12,814 nt of DNA, taken from DSNY01 sp037442465. GTDB lineage: Bacteria; Pseudomonadota; Gammaproteobacteria; Burkholderiales; Burkholderiaceae_F. The stretch spans positions 1 through 12,814 of the forward strand of contig JBBIQI010000099.1 in assembly GCA_037442465.1 (NCBI GenBank). The letters run 5' to 3'. Shown here piece by piece: positions 7,394 through 12,814 of the stretch. Numbering within the stretch: position 1 is the stretch's first letter; each line of letters starts with the position of its first letter. A model generated the notes under the pieces. The model saw only the letters and a program-made list of their open reading frames with translations. It had not been told where the DNA came from and made no database searches. A program made the position numbers and the translations under genes.

Positions 7394-7660
7394 TCAAAAG
7401 GCGAGAACCCTCAACTCGCCCGGATCCGCCTTGTAGTAGATGAAGTAGCCGACGCGATTCAAGAAGAGGCGCCGCACGCCGGGGGTTCGACTCCCCGAGT
7501 ACCGCGCACCAATTCCGGGTTGCTCCGCGAGCAGCGCAGTGGCCTCAGCGAAGTCAGCCGCAACCGCGCCGGGAGCGCTCGGACGATTCTCTGCCCACCA
7601 CTCGGCAGCCCGACGAATCTGACTTGCTGCTCGGGCAGAGACCTTGACCCGAAGCGTCAT
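7394..7660 (-). CDS. RelE/ParE-family toxin, C-terminally truncated by a nonsense codon
   Basis: Toxin of a type II toxin-antitoxin pair. ParE-family toxins poison DNA gyrase and RelE relatives cut mRNA; which applies is unclear. The 88 residues show the family helices (SARAASQIRRAAEWW, then FAEATALLAEQPGIG) and the strand block TPGVRRLFLNRVGYFIYY, ending at LRVLAF. The next codon is TGA where the family expects Trp. Reading on in the same frame gives HASREHPTVL and then TGA at 7361-7363. The full-length form would therefore end VLAFWHASREHPTVL, a typical end for this family, and one TGG-to-TGA change explains the truncation. The conserved WHxSR segment is lost, so the toxin is probably inactive. 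It starts 2 nt after the antitoxin stop (7663-7665), as in an intact operon. Confidence 0.8.
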   Translation of the reverse strand: MTLRVKVSARAASQIRRAAEWWAENRPSAPGAVAADFAEATALLAEQPGIGARYSGSRTPGVRRLFLNRVGYFIYYKADPGELRVLAF

Positions 7661-7662
7661 GC

Positions 7663-7884
7663 TCAGGGCTTATCGCGAAGCGATGCAAGCAACTCGTCCA
7701 ACGTTTCGAACCCGCCTCGCTCGATCTCGGCGATGGCTTCGAGAAGCTCGTTTTCCTGTGTCTCTGACAGAGAAAAGCTCTCGGCAGCGCCGCGCGAGAG
7801 CACGGTGACGACCGCGCCTTCGGGAAGATCCGCTCCCTCGACGACGATCTTGCCGTTTACGACAGTTCCGGTGGCGACTTGCAT
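7663..7884 (-). CDS. Antitoxin of the adjacent ParE-like toxin
   Basis: Small antitoxin of 73 residues that should bind and neutralise the toxin encoded 2 nt downstream and probably represses the operon. The N-terminus MQVATGTVVNGKIVVEG and PEGAVVTVL form the short beta-rich part seen in antitoxins paired with RelE/ParE toxins. Residues 38-73 (LSETQENELLEAIAEIERGG and on) form an acidic, helical toxin-binding tail. The frame is open to an earlier ATG at 7926, but those 14 extra residues do not look like the family, so I use the ATG at 7882-7884. No ribosome binding site lies at normal spacing (AGGGAG is 12 nt away). AGTACGAT sits exactly 7 nt before the ATG and could be a -10 element for a leaderless transcript. 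Unlike its toxin, the antitoxin appears intact. Confidence 0.75.
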   Translation of the reverse strand: MQVATGTVVNGKIVVEGADLPEGAVVTVLSRGAAESFSLSETQENELLEAIAEIERGGFETLDELLASLRDKP

Positions 7885-7891
7885 GTACCCG

Positions 7892-7899
7892 ATCGTACT
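7892..7899 (-). promoter_or_regulatory. AGTACGAT element 7 nt before the antitoxin ATG
   Basis: The minus strand reads AGTACGAT, CGGGTAC, ATG. TACGAT matches four of six bases of TATAAT, at a distance that would start transcription at or near the ATG. The same octamer at the same distance precedes the broken DUF433 gene. No clear -35 is visible. Confidence 0.4.
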
Positions 7900-7973
7900 C
7901 CCTGATGCCCGCCCCTTTGATGCCACACCGAGTGCCGCGGACTAACCGTCCCCGACCACACAAAGCTACCCAC

Positions 7974-8180
7974 TCAATTCCGCGCCGCATGCTCCAGCAC
8001 GGTGCGAACCTGCTCCAACGTGACGCCCGGGAGCCACTGGACGAACTCCGGCACGAGTGCGCCGTGTTCGAGGTTCTAGAACAGCGCCGCCACGGGTACC
8101 CGCGTACCGCGAAACACCCAAACACCGCTCATGCGCTCCGGGTCGCGCTCGACGGCTGGACAGGTCGACCAATCGATCAT
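7974..8180 (-). pseudogene. DUF433-family antitoxin gene broken by an in-frame TAG
   Basis: DUF433 proteins are small antitoxin-like proteins, often paired with PIN-like (DUF5615) toxins. From the ATG at 8178-8180 the frame reads MIDWSTCPAVERDPERMSG, then VWVFRGTRVPVAALF (34 residues), then TAG at 8076-8078. Continuing in frame gives NLEHGALVPEFVQWLPGV and TLEQVRTVLEHAARN, ending with TGA at 7974-7976. Together these are the complete expected domain of about 68 codons. The TAG stands where the family usually has Glu (LFENLEDG), so a single GAG-to-TAG change suffices. Another in-frame ATG is at 8187-8189; I prefer 8180 because the family commonly begins MIDW and because of AGTACGAT spacing. 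No toxin gene follows, only about 50 nt before the next antitoxin frame. It is an orphan remnant. Confidence 0.8.
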
Positions 8181-8187
8181 GAGGCGC

Positions 8188-8195
8188 ATCGTACT
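8188..8195 (-). promoter_or_regulatory. AGTACGAT element 7 nt before the DUF433 ATG
   Basis: The minus strand reads TAGTACGAT, GCGCCTC, ATG (8180). The octamer and its 7-nt distance are identical to those at the neighbouring antitoxin gene. It is a possible -10 of a leaderless promoter, or a shared operator half. Confidence 0.4.
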
Positions 8196-8540
8196 ACCGC
8201 GGCACGCGAAGCGATGAACCGTCTGGATCAACGGTGCAGCGCGCTTGGCCGGCGCCTTCGAGCGGGACGTTCGCGCTGGGGCCAAAGCTCGCGCCACAAC
8301 CGAGCGACGACCGTGCGCCCGCGGCAAGCCCAACTTGCGTCGACACTCGGAGCGAAAGTGGGTCCGATCAACTTCGGCGTTGGCACGTGGGACGATCGCG
8401 AGTCGAGGACGAAGCGTATTTTGGCCGGTACGCGCGCACCGCAAGGCCGCAAATCTCACCCGTACGCGTCGTGCATTCCGGGCCGCCGACTTTCGTACGC
8501 ATACCAGAGGATCTCGACGGCAGATCCGGGCTGTGCGAGT
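8196..8540. other. About 345 nt with no recognisable gene
   Basis: Lies between the broken DUF433 gene and the secreted-protein gene. Several frames are open on both strands, but none has a recognisable motif, a plausible start with ribosome binding site, or third-position GC like the neighbours. Base composition is lower in GC than the flanking core genes. It could be eroded accessory DNA; I see no repeat or RNA structure in it. Confidence 0.5.
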
Positions 8541-9002
8541 TCACTGCGGATCGAAATATGCAGTCCCCCGAAAATTGCTGATTTCCCGAGTTCCTTCGAA
8601 GAGGTGCCTGCCTTGATCTTGTCGACGCAACGAGTACTTCACGGGACTGCATGGACTGTCAGGCCCGGTCGTAATCGTCAACTCAACGCCGTTGTACGTG
8701 CCGACGAATTGCGCAGGCTTTCCGTTGCAGCGCCCGGACCAGACGACGAGTGTGCCTCGTACATCCGTTCCGTCGACGGACTGGACGATGACTTCGTGTG
8801 TACTCGCGAAGCGCCCATCATCGGTTTGCCAACGACCAGCCATCTTCGGCGGCAAGCCTCCGCCGGTCTGAGCTGGCGGCATCGTGACGGCGGCCGAGTT
8901 CGCATCGCTCGCCTTCTCTTGTCCGAAACATGGGAAGGAAACAAGCATCGCAACGCCCAGCACGGTAAGCGGTGGCCTGGGGACCACAAGCTGCAATTTC
9001 AT
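8541..9002 (-). CDS. Small secreted protein of unknown function
   Basis: I do not recognise the family. The 153-residue product starts at an ATG (9000-9002) with GGAGG seven bases upstream, which decides the start although the frame is open to 9176. Residues 1-27 form a Sec signal peptide: MKLQ, a hydrophobic core about 11-24, and likely cleavage after FG before QEK. There is no lipobox. A low-complexity linker (about 30-52) is followed by a compact, probably beta-rich domain with GRWQTDDGRF (57-66), GTLVVWSGRC (83-92) and GTYNGVELTI (101-110). Cys92 and Cys118 are the only cysteines in the mature part and could form a disulfide after export. It has its own candidate promoter and stands alone. 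GC is lower than in the flanking core genes, suggesting an accessory gene. Confidence 0.75.
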   Translation of the reverse strand: MKLQLVVPRPPLTVLGVAMLVSFPCFGQEKASDANSAAVTMPPAQTGGGLPPKMAGRWQTDDGRFASTHEVIVQSVDGTDVRGTLVVWSGRCNGKPAQFVGTYNGVELTITTGPDSPCSPVKYSLRRQDQGRHLFEGTREISNFRGTAYFDPQ

Positions 9003-9146
9003 GTCCCCTCCGACGTGGCACGTTGCATGTAGCGTGCGCCCGCCCTCACGCGGCACCGCGTCGCAACACCCAGGAAACCTCTCGATCGACCACTTCTTGA
9101 TGTACCGGCTCGGCGGAAGCGGGCTCGGCACTCTAAACAGCGCAAA

Positions 9147-9176
9147 TCGATATGGAACTTCAAACTCGACTGTCAA
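9147..9176 (-). promoter_or_regulatory. Candidate sigma-70 promoter of the secreted-protein gene
   Basis: A perfect -35, TTGACA (9171-9176 read on minus), an 18-nt spacer, then TATCGA (9147-9152), which matches only half of TATAAT. It would give a leader of about 140 nt. The 11-base palindrome ACGTG-G-CACGT (9013-9023) next to the ribosome binding site falls inside that leader and could be an operator or chance. Confidence 0.4.
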
Positions 9177-9274
9177 GCACTGTTCGCTCGACAGGAGTCA
9201 AAGACGCTCGGCCACGAGAGTGAAGGTGTGGCCCGACTGGTCGGCCAACACCCAGCCCATCGATCCCGACGGTA

Positions 9275-10231
9275 TCAACTCGCCGTCATCATTCCTTCGT
9301 GCACCCGCCGGATCGCGTCCGCGAACAGCGGCGCCGCGCTGACAACTTCGACCCGCTCGCGCGCCGCGGCGCTCAGGCGCAACAGCGGCACGGTGTCGGT
9401 GATGATCGTCGTGGCGAAGGCGGGATTCGCGATCACCTCGCTCGCACCCGCGTTGAACAGTCCGTGCGCGGCGAAGGCGTAAACCTTGGTCGCACCGGCG
9501 GCGAGGCAGGTCTGCGCGGCGCGTAGCATCGTGCCGCCGGTGCTGATCAGATCGTCGACGAGCAGCACCGTCGCACCCGCGACGTCGCCCGCGAGCATGT
9601 CGCCGCTGACCACACCGGCGCTGCGGCGCTTCTCCAGGTACGCGGCGCCGAACGGGCGCGCAAGCCGCGCTTCGAGCGTTTCGCGGAAAAGCTGCGCGCG
9701 CTTCACCCCGCCGGGGTCGGGCGAGGCCACGACGACCGGGCCGCTGCCCGCGAGTTCGCCGGCACGCCGCGCGAAGATCTCGGCCGATTCGAGGTGCAGC
9801 GTCGGAATGCGAAACGCGTTCTGGAACGCAGCGACGTTGTGCACTTCGAGCGCGATCACGCCGGCGACGCCCATCGCCTCGAAAAGCTGCGCGACATAGC
9901 GCGTGATCACCGGGTCCCACGGCTTGGTCACGCGGTCCTTGCGCGCGTACGCGAGATAGGGCACGACGGCGGTGACGCGCGCCGCACCGTGGTCGCGCAG
10001 CGCGCCGGCAAAAAACAGCAGCCGGGCAAGCTTGTCGTTGGCGCTGCCGTCGGGGCCGCCATGCAGGCTTTGGATCACGAAGCAGTCGTGCCCGCGCACG
10101 TCAAGCAGCGGACGCGCCTTGTGTTCGCCGTCCTCGAACTCGCGCTCTTCCAAGGGGGCGAGTTCGACGCCGAGCGCGGCGGCGACGCGTTCGCCAAATT
10201 CACGCGTGTGCTTGAGGGCAAAGAGCAGCAT
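9275..10231 (-). CDS. prs: Ribose-phosphate pyrophosphokinase (PRPP synthetase), non-canonical type
   Basis: Transfers pyrophosphate from ATP to ribose 5-phosphate to make PRPP for nucleotide, His and Trp synthesis; cytosolic. The 318 residues contain FEDGEHKARP (32-41, canonical FSDGE), the ATP-site AYARKDR (94-100, canonical ARQDR), His131 in VHN (metal ligand), the flexible-loop KRR (201-203), and the PRPP loop VLLVDDLISTGGTM (222-235). In housekeeping bacterial enzymes that loop reads D(I/M)xDTAGT; DDLISTGGT is closer to archaeal (class III type) enzymes, so this is probably a paralogue rather than the main prs. The ATG at 10229-10231 has GGGAG upstream (spacing about 9). The frame opens further to 10567, through a repeat. 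Another ATG at 10264 would add 11 residues. It follows capA on the same strand after 433 nt. Confidence 0.88.
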   Translation of the reverse strand: MLLFALKHTREFGERVAAALGVELAPLEEREFEDGEHKARPLLDVRGHDCFVIQSLHGGPDGSANDKLARLLFFAGALRDHGAARVTAVVPYLAYARKDRVTKPWDPVITRYVAQLFEAMGVAGVIALEVHNVAAFQNAFRIPTLHLESAEIFARRAGELAGSGPVVVASPDPGGVKRAQLFRETLEARLARPFGAAYLEKRRSAGVVSGDMLAGDVAGATVLLVDDLISTGGTMLRAAQTCLAAGATKVYAFAAHGLFNAGASEVIANPAFATTIITDTVPLLRLSAAARERVEVVSAAPLFADAIRRVHEGMMTAS

Positions 10232-10295
10232 CGTGTTCTCCCGTCGAGCGTTACGAATCTTCATGGAAGATGCCGACCGCGGCGCTGCGAGTCGA

Positions 10296-10458
10296 CGTGC
10301 CCCGTCGTTCCGCGCGCACGCCGCTGGCGATTCCCGGCGCGCGCCCTCATCACCAAGCCGACACCCGACCCCGTTTCGAGCCACGGCTTCGGACCGCGGC
10401 GGGGAATCCCAGCCCTGGCGATGTGCAGAGCCCTCGCGTTGCTCGGGGTGACGGCACG
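10296..10458. repeat. Interspersed element with imperfect inverted ends (REP/MITE-like)
   Basis: On the minus strand it begins CGTGCCGTCACCCCGAGC and ends CGGAACGACGGGGCACG. The inverted ends align as CGTGCC(CC)GTC(A/G)YYCCG. Internal GGGATTCCC and GGGAATCGCC segments suggest further internal symmetry. Such CACCCCGAGC...AACGACGGGG pieces are, from memory, frequent between genes in Xanthomonadaceae and relatives. There is no coding capacity of its own. Edges are approximate. Confidence 0.55.
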
Positions 10459-10587
10459 TGCGCCGGCATCGGCCCGGTGCGCGGACCGGATCGAGGTGTC
10501 GCGCCGTCGGGTAGCGCTCGATCGCTTGCAGTGCTTCCACTCCTCGCCTTGACTGCGACCCTTGCACCGATGCTCACAGCGCTTCCC

Positions 10588-10619
10588 GCCGCTGTGCGGC
10601 GTCCTGCGCCCTTCGGGCT
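10588..10619. repeat. Two GC hairpins downstream of capA
   Basis: GCCGC-TGT-GCGGC (10588-10600) and GCCC-TTC-GGGC (10609-10619), about 45 nt after the capA stop on the minus strand. They could help terminate the DHH-capA transcript, but no T-run follows. They may be part of a dispersed repeat. Confidence 0.35.
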
Positions 10620-10664
10620 GTCCGCTTGCCCGGGCAGAGGAAAGACAGGTCACCCGTGCCAACG

Positions 10665-11777
10665 TCACCACCTCAGGACAAGTGTGCCATCGGGTTGCCG
10701 CTCGACGCGCGTGCCGAGCGCGCGGCCCTCGCGCTCGAGCGTGTCGGCGAGCCATCGTGCTTCGTCGGCTGCGGCGCGCTGCACACGGAAGCGGCGCATC
10801 CGCGTCGGTGTCATGTCGAGCGCGGCGAGCGCACCGGTGGCGGCGTCGAGCGCGGCGAAGTACATCAGGGCGAGGTCGCCGCGCCAGCGTTCGTGGCCGC
10901 GGATGCCTTCGTAGTCGTTCACGAAGTCGCCGCAGCCGTACAGGATCAGCTTGCCGCGGTGCACTTCGATCCCCTTGACGTGATGCGACGAGTGGCCGTG
11001 CACGAGGTCCACACCGGCTTCGTCGATCAGCCGATGCGCGAAGTCGCGCTGCGCGGCAGGGATCGCGAAACCCCAGTTGCCGCCCCAGTGGATCGACGCG
11101 ACGACCGCATCGCCGGCGCGCCGCACCGCGCTGACCTGCGCGGCGATGTCGGCGGCGGACTGCGCGTCGAGTCTGCTGAGCAGCGCCACGCCGGGGCGCG
11201 ACGCGGTGGCGGCCCATTCGCGCGGCACGCCGCTGTCTTCGGTGCAGAAGCCGAACACGAGCACGCGGCGGCCCGGCGGCAGGTCGATCACCGCGGGCGT
11301 CGCCGCCTGTGCAGCGTCGCGGCCGGCGCCCGCGGTGCGGATGCCGGCGCGCGCGAGCGTGTCGAGCGTTTCGGCGAGCCCCGCGTGTCCCCAGTCGAGC
11401 ACGTGGTTGTTGGCGAGCACGCAGCAGTCGAGCTGTGCGGCCATCAGCGCGCGCACGTTGGCCGGATGCATCCGGTAGTGGATGCCCTTGCCGGGCCAGG
11501 CGTCGTCGCTCGTCGTGACGGCAGTCTCCAGGTTGACGATGCGCGCATCGGGTCGCCGGCGTTCGAACTCGGCGAGCGCGTCGCCCCACAGGTCCGCAAA
11601 GTCCATCGGCCGGCGGATCGGACCGCTGGCGGCCGCGGCCAGCTCGACGTAGCCGAGCGCCGAGTGCACGTAGTCCTCGTACAGCTGCGGCCGGCTCGGA
11701 TGCGGCAGCACCTGATCGATGCCGCGGCCGGTCATCACGTCGCCGCACAGAAACAGCGCGATCGTGTTGGCACTCAT
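10665..11777 (-). CDS. CapA-family metallophosphatase (PGA_cap domain)
   Basis: Member of the CapA/PgsA family, a calcineurin-like metallophosphoesterase fold. Named members serve in poly-gamma-glutamate capsule export, but many solitary copies have unknown substrates. The 370 residues show the metal-site blocks in order: CGDVMTGRGID (11-21), NLETAVT (82-88), LANNHVLDWG (121-130), IHWGGNW (229-235), GHSSHHVKGIE (261-271) and GCGDF (281-285). There is no signal peptide or membrane segment, unlike membrane-anchored PgsA, and no capB/capC genes nearby, so a capsule role is unlikely. A cytosolic phosphatase is my inference. The ATG (11775-11777) overlaps the DHH gene's stop as ATGA, so the two are translationally coupled. 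The start is fixed by this overlap and by motif I lying close to the N-terminus. Confidence 0.88.
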   Translation of the reverse strand: MSANTIALFLCGDVMTGRGIDQVLPHPSRPQLYEDYVHSALGYVELAAAASGPIRRPMDFADLWGDALAEFERRRPDARIVNLETAVTTSDDAWPGKGIHYRMHPANVRALMAAQLDCCVLANNHVLDWGHAGLAETLDTLARAGIRTAGAGRDAAQAATPAVIDLPPGRRVLVFGFCTEDSGVPREWAATASRPGVALLSRLDAQSAADIAAQVSAVRRAGDAVVASIHWGGNWGFAIPAAQRDFAHRLIDEAGVDLVHGHSSHHVKGIEVHRGKLILYGCGDFVNDYEGIRGHERWRGDLALMYFAALDAATGALAALDMTPTRMRRFRVQRAAADEARWLADTLEREGRALGTRVERQPDGTLVLRW

Positions 11778-12736
11778 CGCTGCGGCTCGTCGCACCAGTC
11801 CAGAGCGCGGAAGCGGCGCACGAAGTCGTCGAGGCGATCGGCCGGCAATCGATCGATGCCCGCCGCCGTGCTGCGGCCGCCGCCGCGCGCAAACCGCCGA
11901 CACAACGCATCGGCACCGCGCGGCGCTCGCACGCTGATCGTGAAGCTGCCGTCGGTGTTCGCGCGCACGACGGCGAACGCGCGCCGCGGATCGTCCGCCG
12001 CGAGCCGATGCGCGAAGGTACCGATCACGCGTCGCGCCCACGGCTCGTCCGGCAGCCGGTACAGCGTGCAGCGCGCGTCGGCGTACGCAGGCGCGACCGC
12101 GCGCGCGGCGGCAAGATCGGCGCGGCAGCGTTCGATCAGGCGGGCGGCGATCGGCTCGCGCGCGCGGAACTCGAACGGATCCTCGTACGCGTGCAACACG
12201 CGATACAACTCGCGCGGGTGGATCAGCACGTCGGCCTCGGTCTCGCCGTAGCCGTTGTAGTTCAGCGCCTCGCCGAGCGCGCGCAACGCGTCGGTACGTG
12301 CGTCGTCCAGTCCCAGCGCGGCGGCCAGTTCGAGCGCGGGCACGCGCAGGTTGTCGCCGAAGGCGGCGACCACGGCCCAGCGGCGGAAGCGGCCGCCGAG
12401 GTGGCGGTCGACCAGGATGCTCGTGCAGGTCGAAGGCGCGGGATCGATGTGCAGCTCGAGCCGCGGATGCGTCGGGACGTGGCCAGCGTAGTGATGGTCG
12501 AACCAGCGCACGCGCGCGCCCGCCTGCAGCACGCGGTCGAGCGCGGCGCGGTTGCGGTCGAGCGAGATGTCGAGCACGGTGATCGCGCAGTCGGTATCGG
12601 CGCGCACGCGTTCGAGCAGCTCGATGTCGCGCTTCAGCCCCGTTACCCGCTCGGCGTCGGCCGGCTCCGCGAGCCGCAACTGATGCAATGCGCAGAGGCC
12701 GTCGGCGTCGCCGTTGAACACGTCGATATGGCGCAT
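11774..12736 (-). CDS. DHH-family phosphoesterase
   Basis: Metal-dependent phosphoesterase of the DHH superfamily (relatives include RecJ, NrnA nanoRNase and cyclic-dinucleotide phosphodiesterases). Substrate unknown. The 320 residues carry all expected metal-binding motifs: FNGDADG (7-13), VLDIS (54-58, Asp56), FDHHYAGH (79-86), and AFGDN (125-129). The C-terminal substrate-binding (DHHA1-like) part has ARGGGRSTAAGID (283-295). The length and N-terminal catalytic motif suggest a stand-alone enzyme, not a RecJ exonuclease. I use the ATG at 12734-12736, preceded by AAAGG; a GTG at 12758-12760 would add eight residues. Some databases label such proteins acetyltransferases, which the motifs do not support. 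It overlaps capA by ATGA and is first in the visible minus-strand run DHH-capA-prs. Confidence 0.88.
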   Translation of the reverse strand: MRHIDVFNGDADGLCALHQLRLAEPADAERVTGLKRDIELLERVRADTDCAITVLDISLDRNRAALDRVLQAGARVRWFDHHYAGHVPTHPRLELHIDPAPSTCTSILVDRHLGGRFRRWAVVAAFGDNLRVPALELAAALGLDDARTDALRALGEALNYNGYGETEADVLIHPRELYRVLHAYEDPFEFRAREPIAARLIERCRADLAAARAVAPAYADARCTLYRLPDEPWARRVIGTFAHRLAADDPRRAFAVVRANTDGSFTISVRAPRGADALCRRFARGGGRSTAAGIDRLPADRLDDFVRRFRALDWCDEPQR

Positions 12737-12814
12737 GGCCTTTGCCGATTCGCGAAGCACTATTGGGGATTGGCCGATCTCGTGACACCGCCGCGTTGCG
12801 AGTGCGCCTCGCCC
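12737..12814. other. Upstream edge of the DHH gene
   Basis: 78 nt to the window end. It contains ATTGGGGATTGG (12762-12773), with one GGGGATT unit matching the seven-base repeats at 3907-3957. No convincing promoter is visible in what is present. Confidence 0.35.

Larger units (their letters stand above)
10232..10664. other. 433-nt gene-less interval between prs and capA
   Basis: Contains two repeat-like parts: an element with imperfect inverted ends at 10296-10458, and a hairpin-rich GC stretch at about 10588-10640. All frames through it are open only because of high GC; their translations (for example HPEQREGSA and CARNDG) are what one gets by translating non-coding repeats. No gene, tRNA or clear promoter for prs is seen. 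Confidence 0.6.

Noticed and set aside
7481..7511. A tRNA-like 3' end: GGGGGTTCGACTCCCCG followed soon by ...GCACCA
   Set aside because: The T-arm-like hairpin is striking, but the distance from it to CCA does not fit an acceptor stem, no matching 5' half, anticodon arm or D-arm precedes it, and the bases encode the conserved TPGVRR part of the ParE-like toxin on the other strand.
6653..7945. A 430-codon plus-strand frame running from inside the kinase gene through the toxin-antitoxin genes
   Set aside because: Out of frame with the kinase and antisense to the toxin and antitoxin, which have recognisable family sequence; Ser/Arg-rich translation typical of a shadow frame.
7394..8180. Stop-codon recoding (readthrough or selenocysteine) in the toxin and DUF433 genes
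   Set aside because: Two different stop codons are involved, no SECIS-like structure is evident, and neither family uses selenocysteine; simple nonsense mutation is the better explanation.
9003..9176. Longer form of the secreted protein starting near 9176
   Set aside because: It would bury the signal peptide and ignore the GGAGG site before the ATG at 9002; the candidate TTGACA promoter also lies within it.
9198..9274. Short frame after the prs stop reading MGWVLADQSGHTFTLVAERL
   Set aside because: Looks protein-like but is only about 20-28 codons, has no ribosome binding site, and continues an out-of-frame shadow of prs; no family recognised.
10232..10567. N-terminal extension of prs by up to 112 codons
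   Set aside because: The extension translates the repeat element, and a ribosome binding site lies before the ATG at 10231, where homology begins.
10626..12251. A 541-codon plus-strand frame opposite capA and the DHH gene
   Set aside because: Antisense to two genes with full motif sets; no motif of its own.

Overview
The window is about 12.8 kb of GC-rich (by eye roughly two thirds G+C), densely packed bacterial chromosome. The proteins look proteobacterial. The intergenic repeats (seven-base runs of the GAGGATT/GGGGACT kind, and CACCCCGAGC...GAACGACGGGG elements) resemble those of the Xanthomonadales/Lysobacterales. I lean to that order, but this is an inference from recall, not a search.

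Left part (1-5932, minus strand): an mdlA-mdlB type pair encoding the two halves of a heterodimeric ABC exporter, then htpG (Hsp90). htpG has its own near-consensus heat-shock (sigma-32) promoter and a good ribosome binding site, so it can be induced separately from the transporter genes. mdlA carries an in-frame, repeat-derived insertion of about 50 codons inside its nucleotide-binding domain. A small array of seven-base repeats separates mdlA from mdlB.

Middle (6190-9200): a plus-strand gene for a COG2187-type aminoglycoside-phosphotransferase-like kinase, then an accessory patch with visibly lower GC. The patch holds an antitoxin/ParE-like toxin pair whose toxin lost its last residues to a TGG-to-TGA change. 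Next to it is a DUF433-type antitoxin gene broken by a GAG-to-TAG change and lacking its usual toxin partner. Both antitoxin starts share AGTACGAT placed exactly 7 nt before ATG, which may be a -10 element giving leaderless mRNAs. A small secreted protein of unknown function and about 350 nt without a recognisable gene complete the patch.

Right part (9275-12736, minus strand): a DHH-family phosphoesterase gene overlaps a CapA-type metallophosphatase gene (ATGA). After about 430 nt of repeat-rich DNA comes a non-canonical ribose-phosphate pyrophosphokinase with the DDLISTGGT PRPP loop. These three could form a nucleotide/ribose-phosphate salvage or signal-turnover unit; that link is inference from gene order only.

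I see no tRNA or rRNA gene, CRISPR array, IS transposase or prophage. The least ordinary items are the repeat inserted inside the ABC transporter domain, the two independently broken toxin-antitoxin genes with a shared upstream motif, and the DHH-CapA-PRPP synthetase cluster.
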